Below, one piece after another: positions 29,301 through 44,300 of a stretch of 64,000 bases of DNA (positions are counted from its first letter, which is position 1; each line of letters starts with the position of its first letter). Both the position numbers and the translations under genes were made by a program. Origin of the DNA: Pomphorhynchus laevis (lineage: Eukaryota > Acanthocephala > Palaeacanthocephala > Echinorhynchida > Pomphorhynchidae). Where the stretch lies: positions 310,001 to 374,000 of the forward strand of contig WNNJ02002785.1 in the NCBI GenBank assembly GCA_012934845.2, in the 5' to 3' direction. The notes beneath the pieces are model-generated. The model saw only the letters and a list, made by a program, of their open reading frames with translations. It was not told the origin of the DNA and did no database searches.

Positions 29301-32300
29301 CCTCAGCTAATGGTAAAAAGTCTTCATCGGCTGGTAGGTAATACTGTTTGCCATGATTCTCGCCGAGCAAAAATCGGCATCTAAATTAAATACAACGATA
29401 ATTTAAATAATTTAAAAATCATAGATTTTTAATTTTGTGTCAGCAAAAATCGTGAACAAATAAAACATTCTATAATTATGCAAATTTTAAGTTCGCTTAA
29501 TAATAAATTTATATAAGATATAAAATATCATTAATTACGTAAATTGTAGATTTGCAAAATAATAAATTTGATTAAGAAGTGAATTAAAATATGACAGAAG
29601 CAGACAAAAGAAAATTAACGTCGATAATATTTAATTCAATCAGAATTTAATAAGTTGAATATTATTTAATATTTAATATTATTAGTTGAATTCAATAATT
29701 CAATATTATTTCAGCAAAAAGTTCCACATCAATAATTCAACTTCAATAATTTAACTTGAATTATTCACTTGAATTCAACTTGAATTCAAGTGATGTTGTA
29801 TCACTTAAAAAGTGATATTCAAGTAATTATTTTAATTGCTATTTGATAACAGCTAGATACATTGGATCAGTATTCTTTTGAAAACACTATTAATGTTTTC
29901 AAAACACTAATTCTAAAAAAATAAGAACGAATTTTAACAGTCCCATGTTTTATGAATCTTCTAGAAAAATGAAATCGCTTAACTGAACGTCTTTAATTTT
30001 ATACAAAATTATTAAAAATACACTTCAGTGAAATATATTCACTGAACCGTACACCACCGGTATGACTTAAAAATTTATTAAGTAGAGACTTTTCGAATGA
30101 CTCCACACAGACAGTGGAATCATTCGAAAACTAGTAGTAAAACGGTGAAAGAGTATTTTAAAACAATTTTGACGATACGTTCTGAACCTCGTATGTTTTG
30201 AATTTAATAAATTAAATTTACGAAAATTAGCCGTGTTTCTTTATCTATTTGATTTAGTTTTTATTGTCTATTTTTATAATTTTTAGTTTAGTACATGGTG
30301 GTGAATTTGATTGTTTTGCTTTAACAGAATGGAAATGATCCACAACATATATTTGGCAGTCATGTAAGATTATAATTACATAATAAATACTTTCAGTTAT
30401 ACAAAGTATTTCTAATTATTATTACTTATTATTAATTATTACTTAAAGTTACTCATTACTTTTTCTTACTTATTACTAAGTAACCTTAAGGACTCTTCAG
30501 GTTCTGCATTCAACATATGCAATGTACATTTTAATGATCACTTTTTAATTTTAATTGCAAAGATTAAAAATCTATAATATAATATTGTTATTATTAAAAC
30601 TCACATTACACGAGCTGACATTGTAACGATAGGGAAAAACATTCCAGCTGTAGGTATATCCGAAATTTCAATTGTGCATGAGCTATTATTTAGTTTGAAC
30701 ATCATTCTAGCTTTTCCCAAGTCAAGAAAACATGAAATTATATCTCCAGGCCGAAATTTATGAATTCTCGGATTTTTAAATGAAGTAGACCTTCCTCCTG
30801 CAAGTGAAGACATATATGATAATATTTGATAGAATCGAAATCAAATTAAGTTATTTAGTTTCTATAGCCTGTGATATATTATCTATAATTATTAATTACT
30901 ACAAATTTATTTTCAATAAATAAATTGGGTTGGTAAAACAACTCATAAAATTAACATTTTTACAAGACTATCATAGTTAATTATTAATTAAATAAATGAT
31001 CAATTTAATTAATTTAATTAAAATGCAATTCAAATTTAATTAATAAAAATTTATTAAAATAAATATCATTATTATCCCCCTGCTTTGAGAGCAAGGAACT
31101 ACACTCATTCGACGCAGAAGTCTGCAGTCTACTCATAATGGTGCTGAATGTGCCGCTTCCCGATGATGCGTGGCGAGAGATTACCTTACCGATCAGACTC
31201 GGAGGCCTTGGTGTCCGACAAGCGCTGAAAGTTCGACTCTTCTGTATGCTTAACAAGAGAGCTAACAAGAGACTGTTAGGAAACTGCACGTCACTCTATC
31301 CACTCTTACCAGACCCAGACTTGGAAAAGGCTACATGCCAATGGCACGCTGAATTTCAGGCAACCATCGCATTGGAGCCAACACTTCAAAAACTATGGAT
31401 TGGAGACTATCATGATGCGTGCCACTAAAAGCTGGTCTACGAAGCAACTAGTCCTATATCTCGTGCTTGCCTCATTGCTACCGCTTCAAAATGATCTGGG
31501 GATTTCCTCGAAGCATTACCGATAGCTTTCGTTGGCATCGGGCTTGACGATCAATCATTGTCCACCGCCGTTGCACGCCAACTTGGCGTTCAATGTGCTT
31601 AACCACATTGATGTATATGCATATAAGCGGTCCGGAAAAACAGCGCCTATGCGCTAGACTGCAACGAAACAAAATGCAGAAATTTACGCTATTCAGCGGT
31701 TATTGAAATTGTAAGAATGGCCCTAGCCTCCGCAGGAATTCCATTCATACTGGAACCGGTCGGTTTGACTATAGACGACGGCAAGCGGCCCGACGGAGCT
31801 TCGTTAATACCGTGGGAGGCAGAGCGAGTGCTTGTTTTGGACTTTACATGTCCAAACACTCTCGCAGCCAGTCACATAGCGCGCAGAACATTCTATAAGT
31901 TCCGTTGCTGACGCTGGTATCTCCTACGCTGTTCAAGGCTATCCAATCATCAGAGACTTACGGTCAAGCTATAACTAACCTTACGTGACATGTTTAATCA
32001 ACCACCCAACGTTGTTTACGCTAGATATATTTTGAACAAGAGTACGCAACTCGACTCCGAAGACATCTGTCAGTTCCTTGAAGCGTTGAAACAGATAGCC
32101 ACGGATTGCAACTTTGACGTTGTATCGGCTGACGATCACCTGAACCAGACCGTTCTTAACGCATCCATTGCCTCAGTTCGAATAAGATTCGAGAATGACT
32201 ACTTGAAAATTCAACACCTACGTTAAGTGCTGCTTACACTCAGACTAAAGCAGTCGAGCATGTCAAGCGTAGAGCAATCGATATGCATTTTGCTAACACG

Positions 32301-35300
32301 ATTCATCCGTTTGTTGCAGCTTCGCAAATTACATATCCAAACATCAATTTGAAAGATTCTTCGAAAGATGTTCCTACAGAATATGATGACTTTAATACTA
32401 CTTTATCGTCAACAACCAAATTGAATAAAACCTAGACATGCTATAACACGTTCGTTCTGTTGTTGAACGTTGCCCGGTCTGTGTCATATTCAAACCAAAC
32501 TTTACAGGCCGCCATATGTTCACATCATCAAATAGAATGTACCCTTTGAGACAATATCAGCTGACTTTAAAGTCAACTTCCTTCGCTGTCCAGAATACAC
32601 TATATATTTGTAGCAATCGACTAATTCTCGCGTTTTCCCTTTGCCTTCGCATGTTAGGATCAATCTACGAGTTCGATGATTCAATGTTTGGATTCTATAT
32701 TTGCAGTATTCGAAATGACTAAATCCGTCCATACCGACAGGGGATCTGCCTTCATGTCTACGGACTTTAATAGTTACATGTATGATCGTGAGATTTATAT
32801 CATGCATTCAACCGCATAAAATTCAAGCGGAAATGGGCAAGTGGAGCGAATTAACTGTGAGATTTGGAAAATGATCAGACTCAGTTGCTGTGACCAATAT
32901 TTAGATGTATCTAATCGGGAAACGTTCTTGCCGTAGTACTAAATTCACTTACGTTCCTTAGCATGTTCTTCCACAAGTTTTACTCCGCATGAACGCATAT
33001 TTACATATACGCGTAAGTGTCGTCACATTGATAGTACCAAATGGCTCCGACCGAATACACAAATATATGTCCGAAACTTTATTCGTCGAAATAAGTGAAA
33101 TAAACGACCCTACAAACAGTCGGTCCGAATTATTCAAGTGTCGTTGATCGAAACAATCGATCGTTCACGGTTAACAATCGACATCTGGCGAAGTATTCTT
33201 ATCTTATAGAAGACAATCCAAATGAGGTTTACACAATTAATTGTTCAAGATTGCACAAGTCAGAAGGAACAATGAAATTGGAGCTAAAATGCGCCTCCTA
33301 TTGATAGTTGTTGAGATCCAACTGACAACATGCCATATCATGCTTTAACAAAATTGCCAAAGATTACGAAGTGAGATCCGGGAAAAGACTCAAATTCGGG
33401 AAAGTACAACGAGCTTACCGAATATAATAACGAGCTGGTGTCGGATAATCGAAGTACCGAGCATACACGATTCCCATCCAAAAGATTCAAAAAGAAGCCA
33501 TCCTACTTAAAAGGCTATGTTACTAAAGATTATTAGCATGGATGAGAAGAATGTCATAATATTTCATAGCTAATTCAATTATGTACATTTTAGATAGTCA
33601 AATGAAGCTTCTGTAAGTTTTATAATAGCTTGCAAGATTTCAGTAATGATCAAGTCAAAGCCTGGAACCTTGTATATCTTCATGCGAGTAATACACTGTT
33701 GTATATATGCTAGCGTTGTAGGATGAACGTCGACGTTTTCTAGTTGCATTATAAGTATTTTGGTTTGCTGATGGTATAGCCTTTGATAAGAGAGCTATTC
33801 AGCCGAAACTCTGAGGTTGAAATTTGTGCTGTATCCGATTATCCCTGTATTTTCACTTAATCCCAATAACGAAGAGGTGTGTGATTTTGTAAGAAGTCTT
33901 ACCGAGTGGATCAGCCATCTGATGTCACCACATGCGAATACGTCTTCATCTTGGGTTGCAATGCCCTACCAACATGCGTCACGGTCAATTCTGAGGACTT
34001 GCCTAAGAGACTTAATTGAAATCCCCAGTCAACATCATATACCTTTCGATTAGTTTGCAGATTGTGCTGGGATTATTTGCTTGTATTGCTGTATACTTTG
34101 TAAATATTTCTGAATTTCCAACTACTATGGTTCGAGTAGTTACTTTGTTCATTGAAAACGTATTGTATTACGCTAGAATACATTATTCATGTTGCCAAAC
34201 CTCCGACAAAATTCATGGTCCTAGAAAACATTTTACACCTCTCCAGTCTCTCTCTGTTTAATTAAGACAAGCTCTCTCGAAATAATATTGGAGCTCTATA
34301 TATAGACTCTAATTGAGCAGGGATAAGGCTAGCATTGCTCGCCTTAATACATCTCAATCTTATTTTTAGAAGATTTTCAAGAAAGATAAATTTGTTAGCT
34401 GGAAGAAGAGAGCATCGGGCTGAATTAATAACATAGGTATTGATAAAGTTTTGGAAAAGTTACTATTCCATCACAATTATGAAACTACTCTGTCTCATCA
34501 GTCAATCCCTACCTGGTGTAGTTTCAGGAGTAGGGATATTTCTGTTACGGTTACCTTCACCTCCTGGAGTTCGCTTCAAGGCGCCTCCAAAATATATTCG
34601 CCACTCTCCACTCGTGTCGGTCAACTTTATACGGACAGTGAGAAAAAGGAGGTCACCATCACTATGCTTTTAGCCTCACCATCTGATATTGTTGGTATTA
34701 ACATAAGCTGTCGACTATTTTTATCTAAGAAAAAATCGGCTACATGCCCTAAAGATCTGCAGCGCATTTCGATTCAAAACTCCCTCATTTTCCATTTACG
34801 AAAAAGCGCTTGCGCTTAAAATCGCGATCATTTAAGTATGCGAAACGTAATCCATCCATATTTTCATGGGTTTGTAAAAAATTGCCCAGTTCATTCTGGA
34901 TAACGTTAAGTGCACCGGTTTGGCCAAGATAACAGTTATCTGCTTACTGTGGCTGTTTTCATCGACTTTTCAATTGCTTTTGACCGTATTTCAGCCCCTT
35001 TTGTTATCGCCTCTCTGGTCCATCGGGTTGCTTGCGAGAATTGTTAACAGGGTGAATATATTGTTGTATACTAAGCGATTCTTCTATGAAGACGACCCTG
35101 ATGCACCCCAGTTCTACCAAATTACATGTGTGCCTCAAGTATCCTTTTCCCTCCTATCTTATACCTTGCTGCCTCCATTTTAACCTTTCAAAGGCGATCA
35201 ACATCTAGTTTTATACGCTGATGATACCACAGCCCTGTTTTCTGGACGCAATTGCAAAGATGTAGTAATGGCACTGCTGCAACAAAAGCATAAATTAGCA

Positions 35301-38300
35301 CTCTGCTCCCTCCTTATTTTGCAAAATCAACAACTATCAGTCTTCGCATATCGAGTAAGATACCTGGAGTTTATCATTACGGTTAAATGATCAGACTGAT
35401 CATATATGAATGGGTTCAAAAGTGTCCTAAGAGAGCTAGATAGACTCTGAAACAGGCCAGGCAGATGTTATTAAGAGAGAGCTCTTAGGTACGCCTATGG
35501 AGTATCTGGGCAATCTCGGGATTAGTCTTCTTTTCAAAAAGACGTCCCCTGAGCAAAGACTAAGGTTTCTCAAGCACTTAATCTCGAGATTACCTATCAT
35601 TGTCCGCTACAAATGGACTCTCACGAGAATGAGATACCATAAGTGGTTCAGCCAAAGGCGGCGCGTTGGTGTATGCTGGAAGTTCTGATTCCCCAGTTTA
35701 TTTTAACACGACGACTTGTTTATGAATATTTCGCTAGTAATTACTAGCATCTTCAGAAAATTAATAGGATGTAGTTTGTAGACTAAATCCATTAAATAAC
35801 AGGATATAGTTTGTAGACTACATCCTGTTAGTCTACATTGATGCTGGAATCAAAATCGTTGCTAAAACTTGTTCTTGTAACATTTCGTTTTAGGAACAGC
35901 AGCAAACAAAACTGCGGTTCTTTCTTTAAGTTATCTTTTAGTTGGTTAATATAAAACGCTTCTAAGATCTCACGTTTAAACATACTGGATTCTTTTACTA
36001 ATATGGTGGTTCCATCGAAATCAATTATGTGATCATTATTAATGCTATGATCAACTAAGGCACTGCTTGTTCCACGTTTAAGTGTGTATTTATGCTGGCT
36101 TACTCTTTCATTTATACCTTGCCCAGTTTGACCTATGTATATTTTATCGCAGTCTTTACAAGGGATTTTATAAACAACGGATGGATTGTTGTTGATGGAT
36201 TCATTTCTTTGTTTATATTTTGGCAGTTTTTATTTAATGACAGGGCAGACTTGTCATGTCACAAAGTCATGCTTTTTCTGGGTAGATGGGTTTTAAGGAA
36301 TAAAGTTGCCAGTCTACATCTCGCCATCGCTATAATCTTATCTTTTAATATATTAATAAATAAAACTAAATAAGTTTTATTAGATTGTGTGGCCTAAATG
36401 CAAGCTTTTAAATACGTACATTGGCATTAAACATTTATAGATAAAAATTCCGAACATTTTATTTATGGATTCATAAATAAAATGATTTATTTTTATAAAA
36501 ATAGATAAATTTAAAAGTAAATTTAAAAATGTCATTTTATTTATTTTTTATAACTTATAAAAAATTTAAGGTATTAAGGTATGTTATTACTTTAATGTTA
36601 TAATATACTACAAATTGTGTAAGCTGCAATTGGATAAAATAACTAGTTATAAAGATTTTAAGATAAAAAGTTTTATTTCAAAAAGGTCAATTTATTTTGA
36701 TATCTCTTCCTATCTTATTCATCATGAGTTACAAAAAATTTCATAATCAGAAATTAAAAGTTTTTTTGAGTCATCTTTATAAATTGCAAAAGTTTGAAAA
36801 CTTTCGTAATTCATGAAATTGTAATTCATGAAAAATTACAATTTTAAAATTTAAATTACAATTTTTACAATTTCCAAATTGCAGCTTAGCGAAATAGAAA
36901 ACAAAATTATCCTCTTTTCTTTGATCCACCTCCAATAATTCGTAATCAATAATGGATCATGATTAACTATTTAAAAAATTAAGAAATTTTTATTAATTAT
37001 TTAAATTTTTTAGTTTCTTTGAAAACATCGAAAATTGTTCATCAAAACTCGTTTTTGAAAATACCACATAATTTAAATTTGCTTTTGATAACATTGTTTT
37101 AATAAATTTATTGTGATTTGGTTAAGTATTTGCGTGTTGCCATTATTATAGTCAATTATATTTGAATTTAAAAATTTGGTATATATTTCTAGAAATTATC
37201 ATTCAATATTTTTGTCATCCTACTTGTTAATTTTGTAAATTGATTTCAATAAAATCAATTTTATTCTAATTGATTTTGAAATTCGCCAAAAATAAAAAAA
37301 ACAAGTTTTTATATTTAATCATATAATATAAAATATTATAATATTAATAATATAAATATATTATTTATAATCATATATTAAAATATAAAGCTGTATTATT
37401 ATATTAAAATAATCATATATTATGTTATAATATATGATTATAAAATATTATAAATAGTTTTTTGTATTGGGTTAAAATTAAAAACCACAACTTTATATAA
37501 TTTATGTTCCGTTAAGAGACTGGCATTCCTTTACAAGAGACTGACAGCAATTCCAATTTAGCTTTCTATATGCACAAGTTTTTTAGATATTCATGTCTTT
37601 TTTTTAATCAAAAGCATAATTGCCAATGCAGTATGTGGTTTGGATATCTTTTATTCTTCTTTAAATCGAACAATTTTACTGGTGTGTACTTCGAAGTGCT
37701 CGAATAAATTACAAATTTAATAAATTAGCAATTTGAAATAAAATTGAAGTTAAAATTTGAAATTATTATCCAATGACAATAAAACGATACCATTTGTTAA
37801 AAGACATCTTTAATCCTGAGCTAAGGATAATGCTTAATCCTTAGCATATTTCAATCCTTAAAACATATAATTAACTAGAATGTCATTAAGTCGTTATAAA
37901 AAAGTTCACATTTGCAATATTTAGTATAAAAAAATATTATATAAAAATATATTTTCTATTTATGCTGAATCAAAAATCTATATCTAACAAATGATAATTT
38001 ATAATTTCCTAGTAGAAATTTGTAAAATAAAAAAAAAATTAAAATTTGAAATTTTAAAATAAATTTAATTTTCATTTGTATGAGCTTTACATTAAGCGAA
38101 TAGTAAGAAATTGAAAGCAAAAATTCTTTCAATCGTTTAAGAACACATGCATTGGAGCAATGCGTTCAACGATACATCACTTGGTTGATAAATTACCATT
38201 TGGTTGATAAATTTTGAAAAAAAAATCAAAATGTGCTAATACCATGCCACAGTTGAAGGCCATCGAATGCCCACGAATAGGAGTCATCTCCGGCACCGAC

Positions 38301-41300
38301 CGATCGACCAGAATGTCCTATTCCTGGTGCAAATTGACTTTCCAATTTAGCCCACCCGACTCGTAACACGGGCTTTTGATGGGAAACTTTATCAATATGA
38401 TCGACGATTACTTCAAAATAGAATTTATCGTGCATGGTGTAATTTGGCTCAACTTTGACAGCTATATTTGGCCTCATTCTACAAAATAAAGATTATCAAA
38501 ATCTAATATATGCACTGATACATGCACATACGAAACCATCTGATCTACAAACACTGTTTTGATGAGTAGACTCTGTTGAGGAATTAAAGTATCGCAAATA
38601 AGATTTTGATTTGTACGAACAGCTACGTTCTGATTTCGACACAGTGAGCCCAGAACATCCAAAACCTGGTGTCAATAAAAATATACCGATAAATTTAAGA
38701 AAATACTTTGTGTGAAATTTTAAAATATTTAGTGAACATGATATATCCAGGTTATAGTTTTTGAAATTAATAATAAATTATTAGAATTTATTATTTTGCT
38801 TTTGTTTCGCCTCTTAAAATTAGCTGTAAAAAATATTTCAATCAATTAAAATATTAACGCGATATTGCATTCGAGACAATTCATATTGTCTTGAATATTC
38901 ATTTGTCTTTAATATTGTATTCATTGTCTTGAATATATATCGTCAAAAATATATATCGTCCTCAATTATTTAACATAGCATATTAAAATATTTATTAAAC
39001 GAAATTATAGATTTGAAGCATGATTTTAAACACGGTATTCACGATATTTATGATAATATCACTATAAATAATCTCTGATATTACTGATATTAATTACTAA
39101 AATTAATTACCAAAAATGTTTCAAGAACTAACAACGCTATCTTTAACTATAAAATCTTTATGGAACGAAAAATAGTATTTTTATTTAATACAACAAAACG
39201 TTGATGTCCGATACTTCAATAGCTACTGCTATCATTGTAAGAAAACTACAAAAAATTACTAAAGTTGTCATTTATACAAATTACAATAAAACAGAAAAAA
39301 CTTTAAAGATAAACATTACAAACATACATTCACACACATTCTATACAAGGGTTTTGTAAAAAACAAACTTCAAAGAAAAAATATTACAAACACACACATT
39401 CTAGACAAGGTTTTTAAAAAACAAATTTCGAAGAAAAAGAACCGCAACCCAAGATTAAAAGGAAAAAATATATTAAAGTGCTCAAAAAAATTATCAAAAT
39501 TATATTAATGAAATTAAATAAATATTACGTAAAATTGATACCAAAAAACAAACAAATCAAACAAATATAATTAACCAAGTTCAATAAGGATTACAACTAA
39601 TTAAAAACTAATAGGAAATTTTCAAATTAAAATCAGATTTATTATTAGGTAAAATGTTATTCTTATTAATAAAATATGCCTCCTGTATTATACGAGAAAG
39701 ATAATCACTTTCATATGATAAAATTGAAGCGTCATCAAAGTTCATATTATGACCCAAATTCAATACATGTTGTGATATGGCACGAACCATATTACCCCTT
39801 TTAATATTATATTTATGTTGTGATATACGCTTTTCCAATTCTTGTCCAGTTTGACCAATATAAGAGGAGGAACAGTTATCACAGGGTATTTAATATACAA
39901 TGGACATTTCATTAAATTTTGGTTTTAATTTAAAAATGCTATGCATGTTACGCAATTTAGGCAATTTTTATTGTAAATTATTACATCCGTATTATTACTA
40001 GACATTATATATATTTAACTGCTGATGTTAAGTATCTTTTTACTAATATTCCATTGTCAACCACAATTAATTTTGCCAGTAACATTTTGGTAAATAATAA
40101 TCCATTAAGTTGGTTTCTTAATAAAGATGACTGTACTAATTTGTTGGTTCTCTGCACTCAGAAATGTAATTTTTTATTTGGATCTCAGATGTGGGACCAG
40201 GTTGATGGTATAGCCATGGGAAATCTACTAGCACTTGTACTAGCGGAAATTTATATGATGTACTGGGAAGCAAGATTTGTTAAAGAATTTAATTTTGTTA
40301 TTAATTGGTATCGTTATGTAGACGATGTTTTTATTGTCTGTGAAAACAATATTAATGACCACTATTTGTTAAGTTAATTTAATTCAAAAAACCTACATAT
40401 ACAGTGGAATGTTGGTTTAGAAACCGAAACTGGTTTACTTTTCTTAGATGTTTTAGTTTTTAAAGATTCTAATCAAATATATCAAACTAAAGTTTTTCGG
40501 AAGACCGAACTATTACCTGAAATTATATCTGGGAACTCCTATGTACCCAAAAATGGTTGATTGCAGCTGCAATGTCCCCTTTTCACCGAGCTAGAATGAT
40601 TTGCTCGAATGACAATTTATTAAAAGAGAGTTATTCGATTATTCGTTTTGGTTTGGTCTACAGTGGTTTTCCCGAATGGGCTATTAAAAAAGCTTACTAT
40701 GAAAGTTGTGGTGTTGTGAAAAGAAAGAAATATTTTGGACCTTGGAAACAAAAAATATATCTAGGAATTCCTTTGATTAATGAAAAATGGAACTCCTTAT
40801 TTAATAAATATTTAATTTTCTTGTTGATTTTAAAATTCAGTCAATGAACCAAGGCCAATGAGAATATTAATATTAGTACATGTTATATTATCAAAATTAT
40901 TAATTTAATCAGGGATTTAGTTAGTAAGCATCAAAATTAAATAAATAATATTTAATATGCTAATTAACCTGTAATATGCTAATTAACATGCTACTTTTGA
41001 TAATCTGAACAGTGCTCTATTTATTCTTGGACAGAAAAACCTGCAAGTAATTTAATTAAATTACATGTAAAATACATTTAATTTAATATTAAGCAAATTA
41101 AATATTTGCGATTAGACTATTCCTGTGTAACAATATATGCATATAAATTTGGTTGAAAATATAAACTAGATTGAAAGTGGCTGTATTTCCAAAATGAATT
41201 TCAATCGAATTTAATTGGTTAAACACTTTTCCGGAATTCAAAACGTTTACTACCTTAGAATCTCTACCATTTCTGTCAAGAAGTCCAATTATTGCCCGAA

Positions 41301-44300
41301 TGTGGTATTCTGTAATCATATTTAACACTTCTGGACTTTCAAGCAAAACATTATTTATAACTTCCAGCACTCCTAAAACAATCATGACAGTTTTAAATAT
41401 AAAATGATTAGTCAAGTCATGACATTAAATATTTTCTTGCAAATGTTTTAAGTATAAAATTTGCAATGACTTTAGATTACACGATTAAACTCGTAAAGAA
41501 AGCACCATGTAACGGTGCCAAGTTTACCGTTACACGCCCGTAAAACTTTTAAACCGTCACATACTGTTTAAAGCAAAACATGGCTTTAATAAAGAACAAA
41601 ATTGACCGTGTATTATTGTAGCGTGTATTATCGAAATATGCAGAAATATCAGTTAGCTTCTAATTACAGATCAGTTGTCTGAAAATCAAAATAAATTAAA
41701 TAAAATGCGTAATTTAGAATCTGTAAATTAAAATGTATTAAAACGAAATCGAATACGTATGCTCATCCCACTACTGATCATGACAAGCAATATTTAAACT
41801 AAGTTCTAGACACATATCAGATACACTGGATTAGAATGATCATCTAATTGTTCATCATACATAAATTGTTAGCTTACATCTTATAATTATGTAAAATGTG
41901 AAATTTATTTTTTCTTTTTGAAACTTTTTTTTCAAAAATTTATTACTAATAAAATTATAATGTAAGAAAATGTTACAATTAATAAATAAAATTTTTAAAA
42001 AGATATAAAGTAATACAAAATTTTATAGCTAAAGTTTTATAAAAACGAAAGCATCTCTGAATAAATCTTTAATTCTATATATTTTAATAAATTTTGAATT
42101 TTGTTACAAATGATTTAAAAAAGAAAAAAATGAAAGAAACAGTTCACTAATAATTAAAATATTCATTTTTCTTCTTTATAGGTTGTAAATTTATACGACG
42201 AAAGAGAGTAGAAATAAATCTGTAGAAAAATTTATTCTAAAGATTTACAACGATAGTTCCTGCTATCACATTCGGGAGATTACAAATTGTTAAGCAGATT
42301 TTAACTTTCTAAAAATTAACGCATTTAATATTTATAAATATTGCAAATATAATATAATTATAAATCATTTATAAATTATAATTATGATAATTTTAATGTA
42401 TAAAATTAAATAATTGTAATAATTATTTAATTATAATAATTATTTGTGAATGGTTTTAGGGCTAAACCCAGCCAAAAAACGTTAAAACGTTTAAGATTTT
42501 GTTATCAATATTTCTTCCACCAATTATGGACATCGTAAGGATAATTTGTAAACCATAGAACACTTATAAATTTTCTTCAAGAAAATGTCTGTGTTCTAGC
42601 TAATTACAATTTATCCTGACGATGTCCACAATTGGTGGAAGAAATATTGATAACAAAATCTTAAACGTTGTTAACGTTTTTTGGCTGGGTTTAGCCCTAA
42701 AACCATTCACAAATATTTCAACCCAGCATGTCTCATTCCGATTCTATAATAATTATATAATATTTACATTAATAATTATAACAATTATATTAATTTTAAA
42801 TTATAAGTTCATTCTACAGTGATTCAATCTGTAGTTCAATCTTCTCTCAACATTTCGCATCGCTTACTTAATTGATTTTAAAATCTACATTTAATGGCGC
42901 AAAAAAATCTAATGTCTAAGGACAAATCTGTAGAAGTTTAGTAATTTAACAGTTTAAAAATTTTCAGCTTAAGCCCTTAAATCTATTTTTAATAATATTT
43001 TGTTGATTTATATATTTAACTATTTTCTTTTTGATTGTATTTTTATAACAACCTAGTTAAAAATATGTATCTATTATATATTTATCTACTTTTAAAAAAG
43101 TTAAAAATTGAAATTTAAAATAAAAATTTATTTATTGATTAATAAATAGTAGACGATATATCAGAACAAAAATTAGATGTCATCAATAAAAAAAATTATT
43201 TTATCAGATGCGTTTTGCCAAATATATGCTAATGACGTATTTCTCAGATGAAATTTGATTATTTTGCTTACCTTATTCTAATATAAAGTATATTATTTAT
43301 TATCCATCCATAAAAATTTTCGCTTAAGAGTTTAAATTTATTTTTAATATTATTGTGTTGATTTATATATTTTACTATTTTCTGTTCAAAATAAAATAGA
43401 AGTCATCAGATGAAACTGCTATGCTATCAGATTTCGCCCCCTAACTCTTCTACCCAACATAGCAGCAGGGCCAAATACATGCTAATGACGTATTTCCTCT
43501 AATGAAATTTGATTATCAAGTATCTTATTCTAATACAAAGTATATTATTTATTATTTATCGATTAATATTTCCGTCTTAAGAGTTTAAATTTATTTATAA
43601 TAATATTTTGTTGATTTATATATTTTACTATTTTCTGTTTTATTTTATTTTTATATTAACTTTGTTTAAAATATGTATTTTAAAAATAGTAGTTTTTCAT
43701 TTCAAGGTGTATTCTAACCAATGCTATTATTATTATTGTTATTTAAAATTCGTCTTGTATAATCCTGAAAGAAAACTTTCAATTTAAAACTTAATTAAAA
43801 TCTGTTAATTTTTAATCCTTTAGATTATATTTAAGTCTTCTTGAAATGAATGCGAATACACATTTGCAATCGTTTTATCGGTGATTCATGGTCAAATCGT
43901 TTAGTACTTTTTCGCATTTAAATTTCCGATTAAAAGTTTCAAATTATAGAAACTGCTTTAAATTTTATTTTATTTTCTATGAAAATAAAAATTTCTTTAA
44001 TCTTTTGTTTGAAAAAAACTACTTAATTATTTTAAATATTTTAATATTATTTAAAACTTTCAAGTCAATTTATATTTTTAATTAACTTGAAACAAATTAA
44101 TTTAATACAAACCTGTTGATGCGTTTTGGCTAAGTAGTTTGTTGACAAGCCAATTTAATCGACCACCTTGTGCGAATTGTTTACAATTGTTTCTGTTTCC
44201 AAATATAATAGCAGCTAATACGCAATACAACTGATTCGTAAGCTTTTCGATGCGACTGTCAAATATGTCCAATACTTGACTTTTATCAAACGTTTCACTG

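Noticed and set aside
36092-36373. 93-codon plus-strand frame
   Set aside because: It is a shadow opposite the Penelope GIY-YIG frame.
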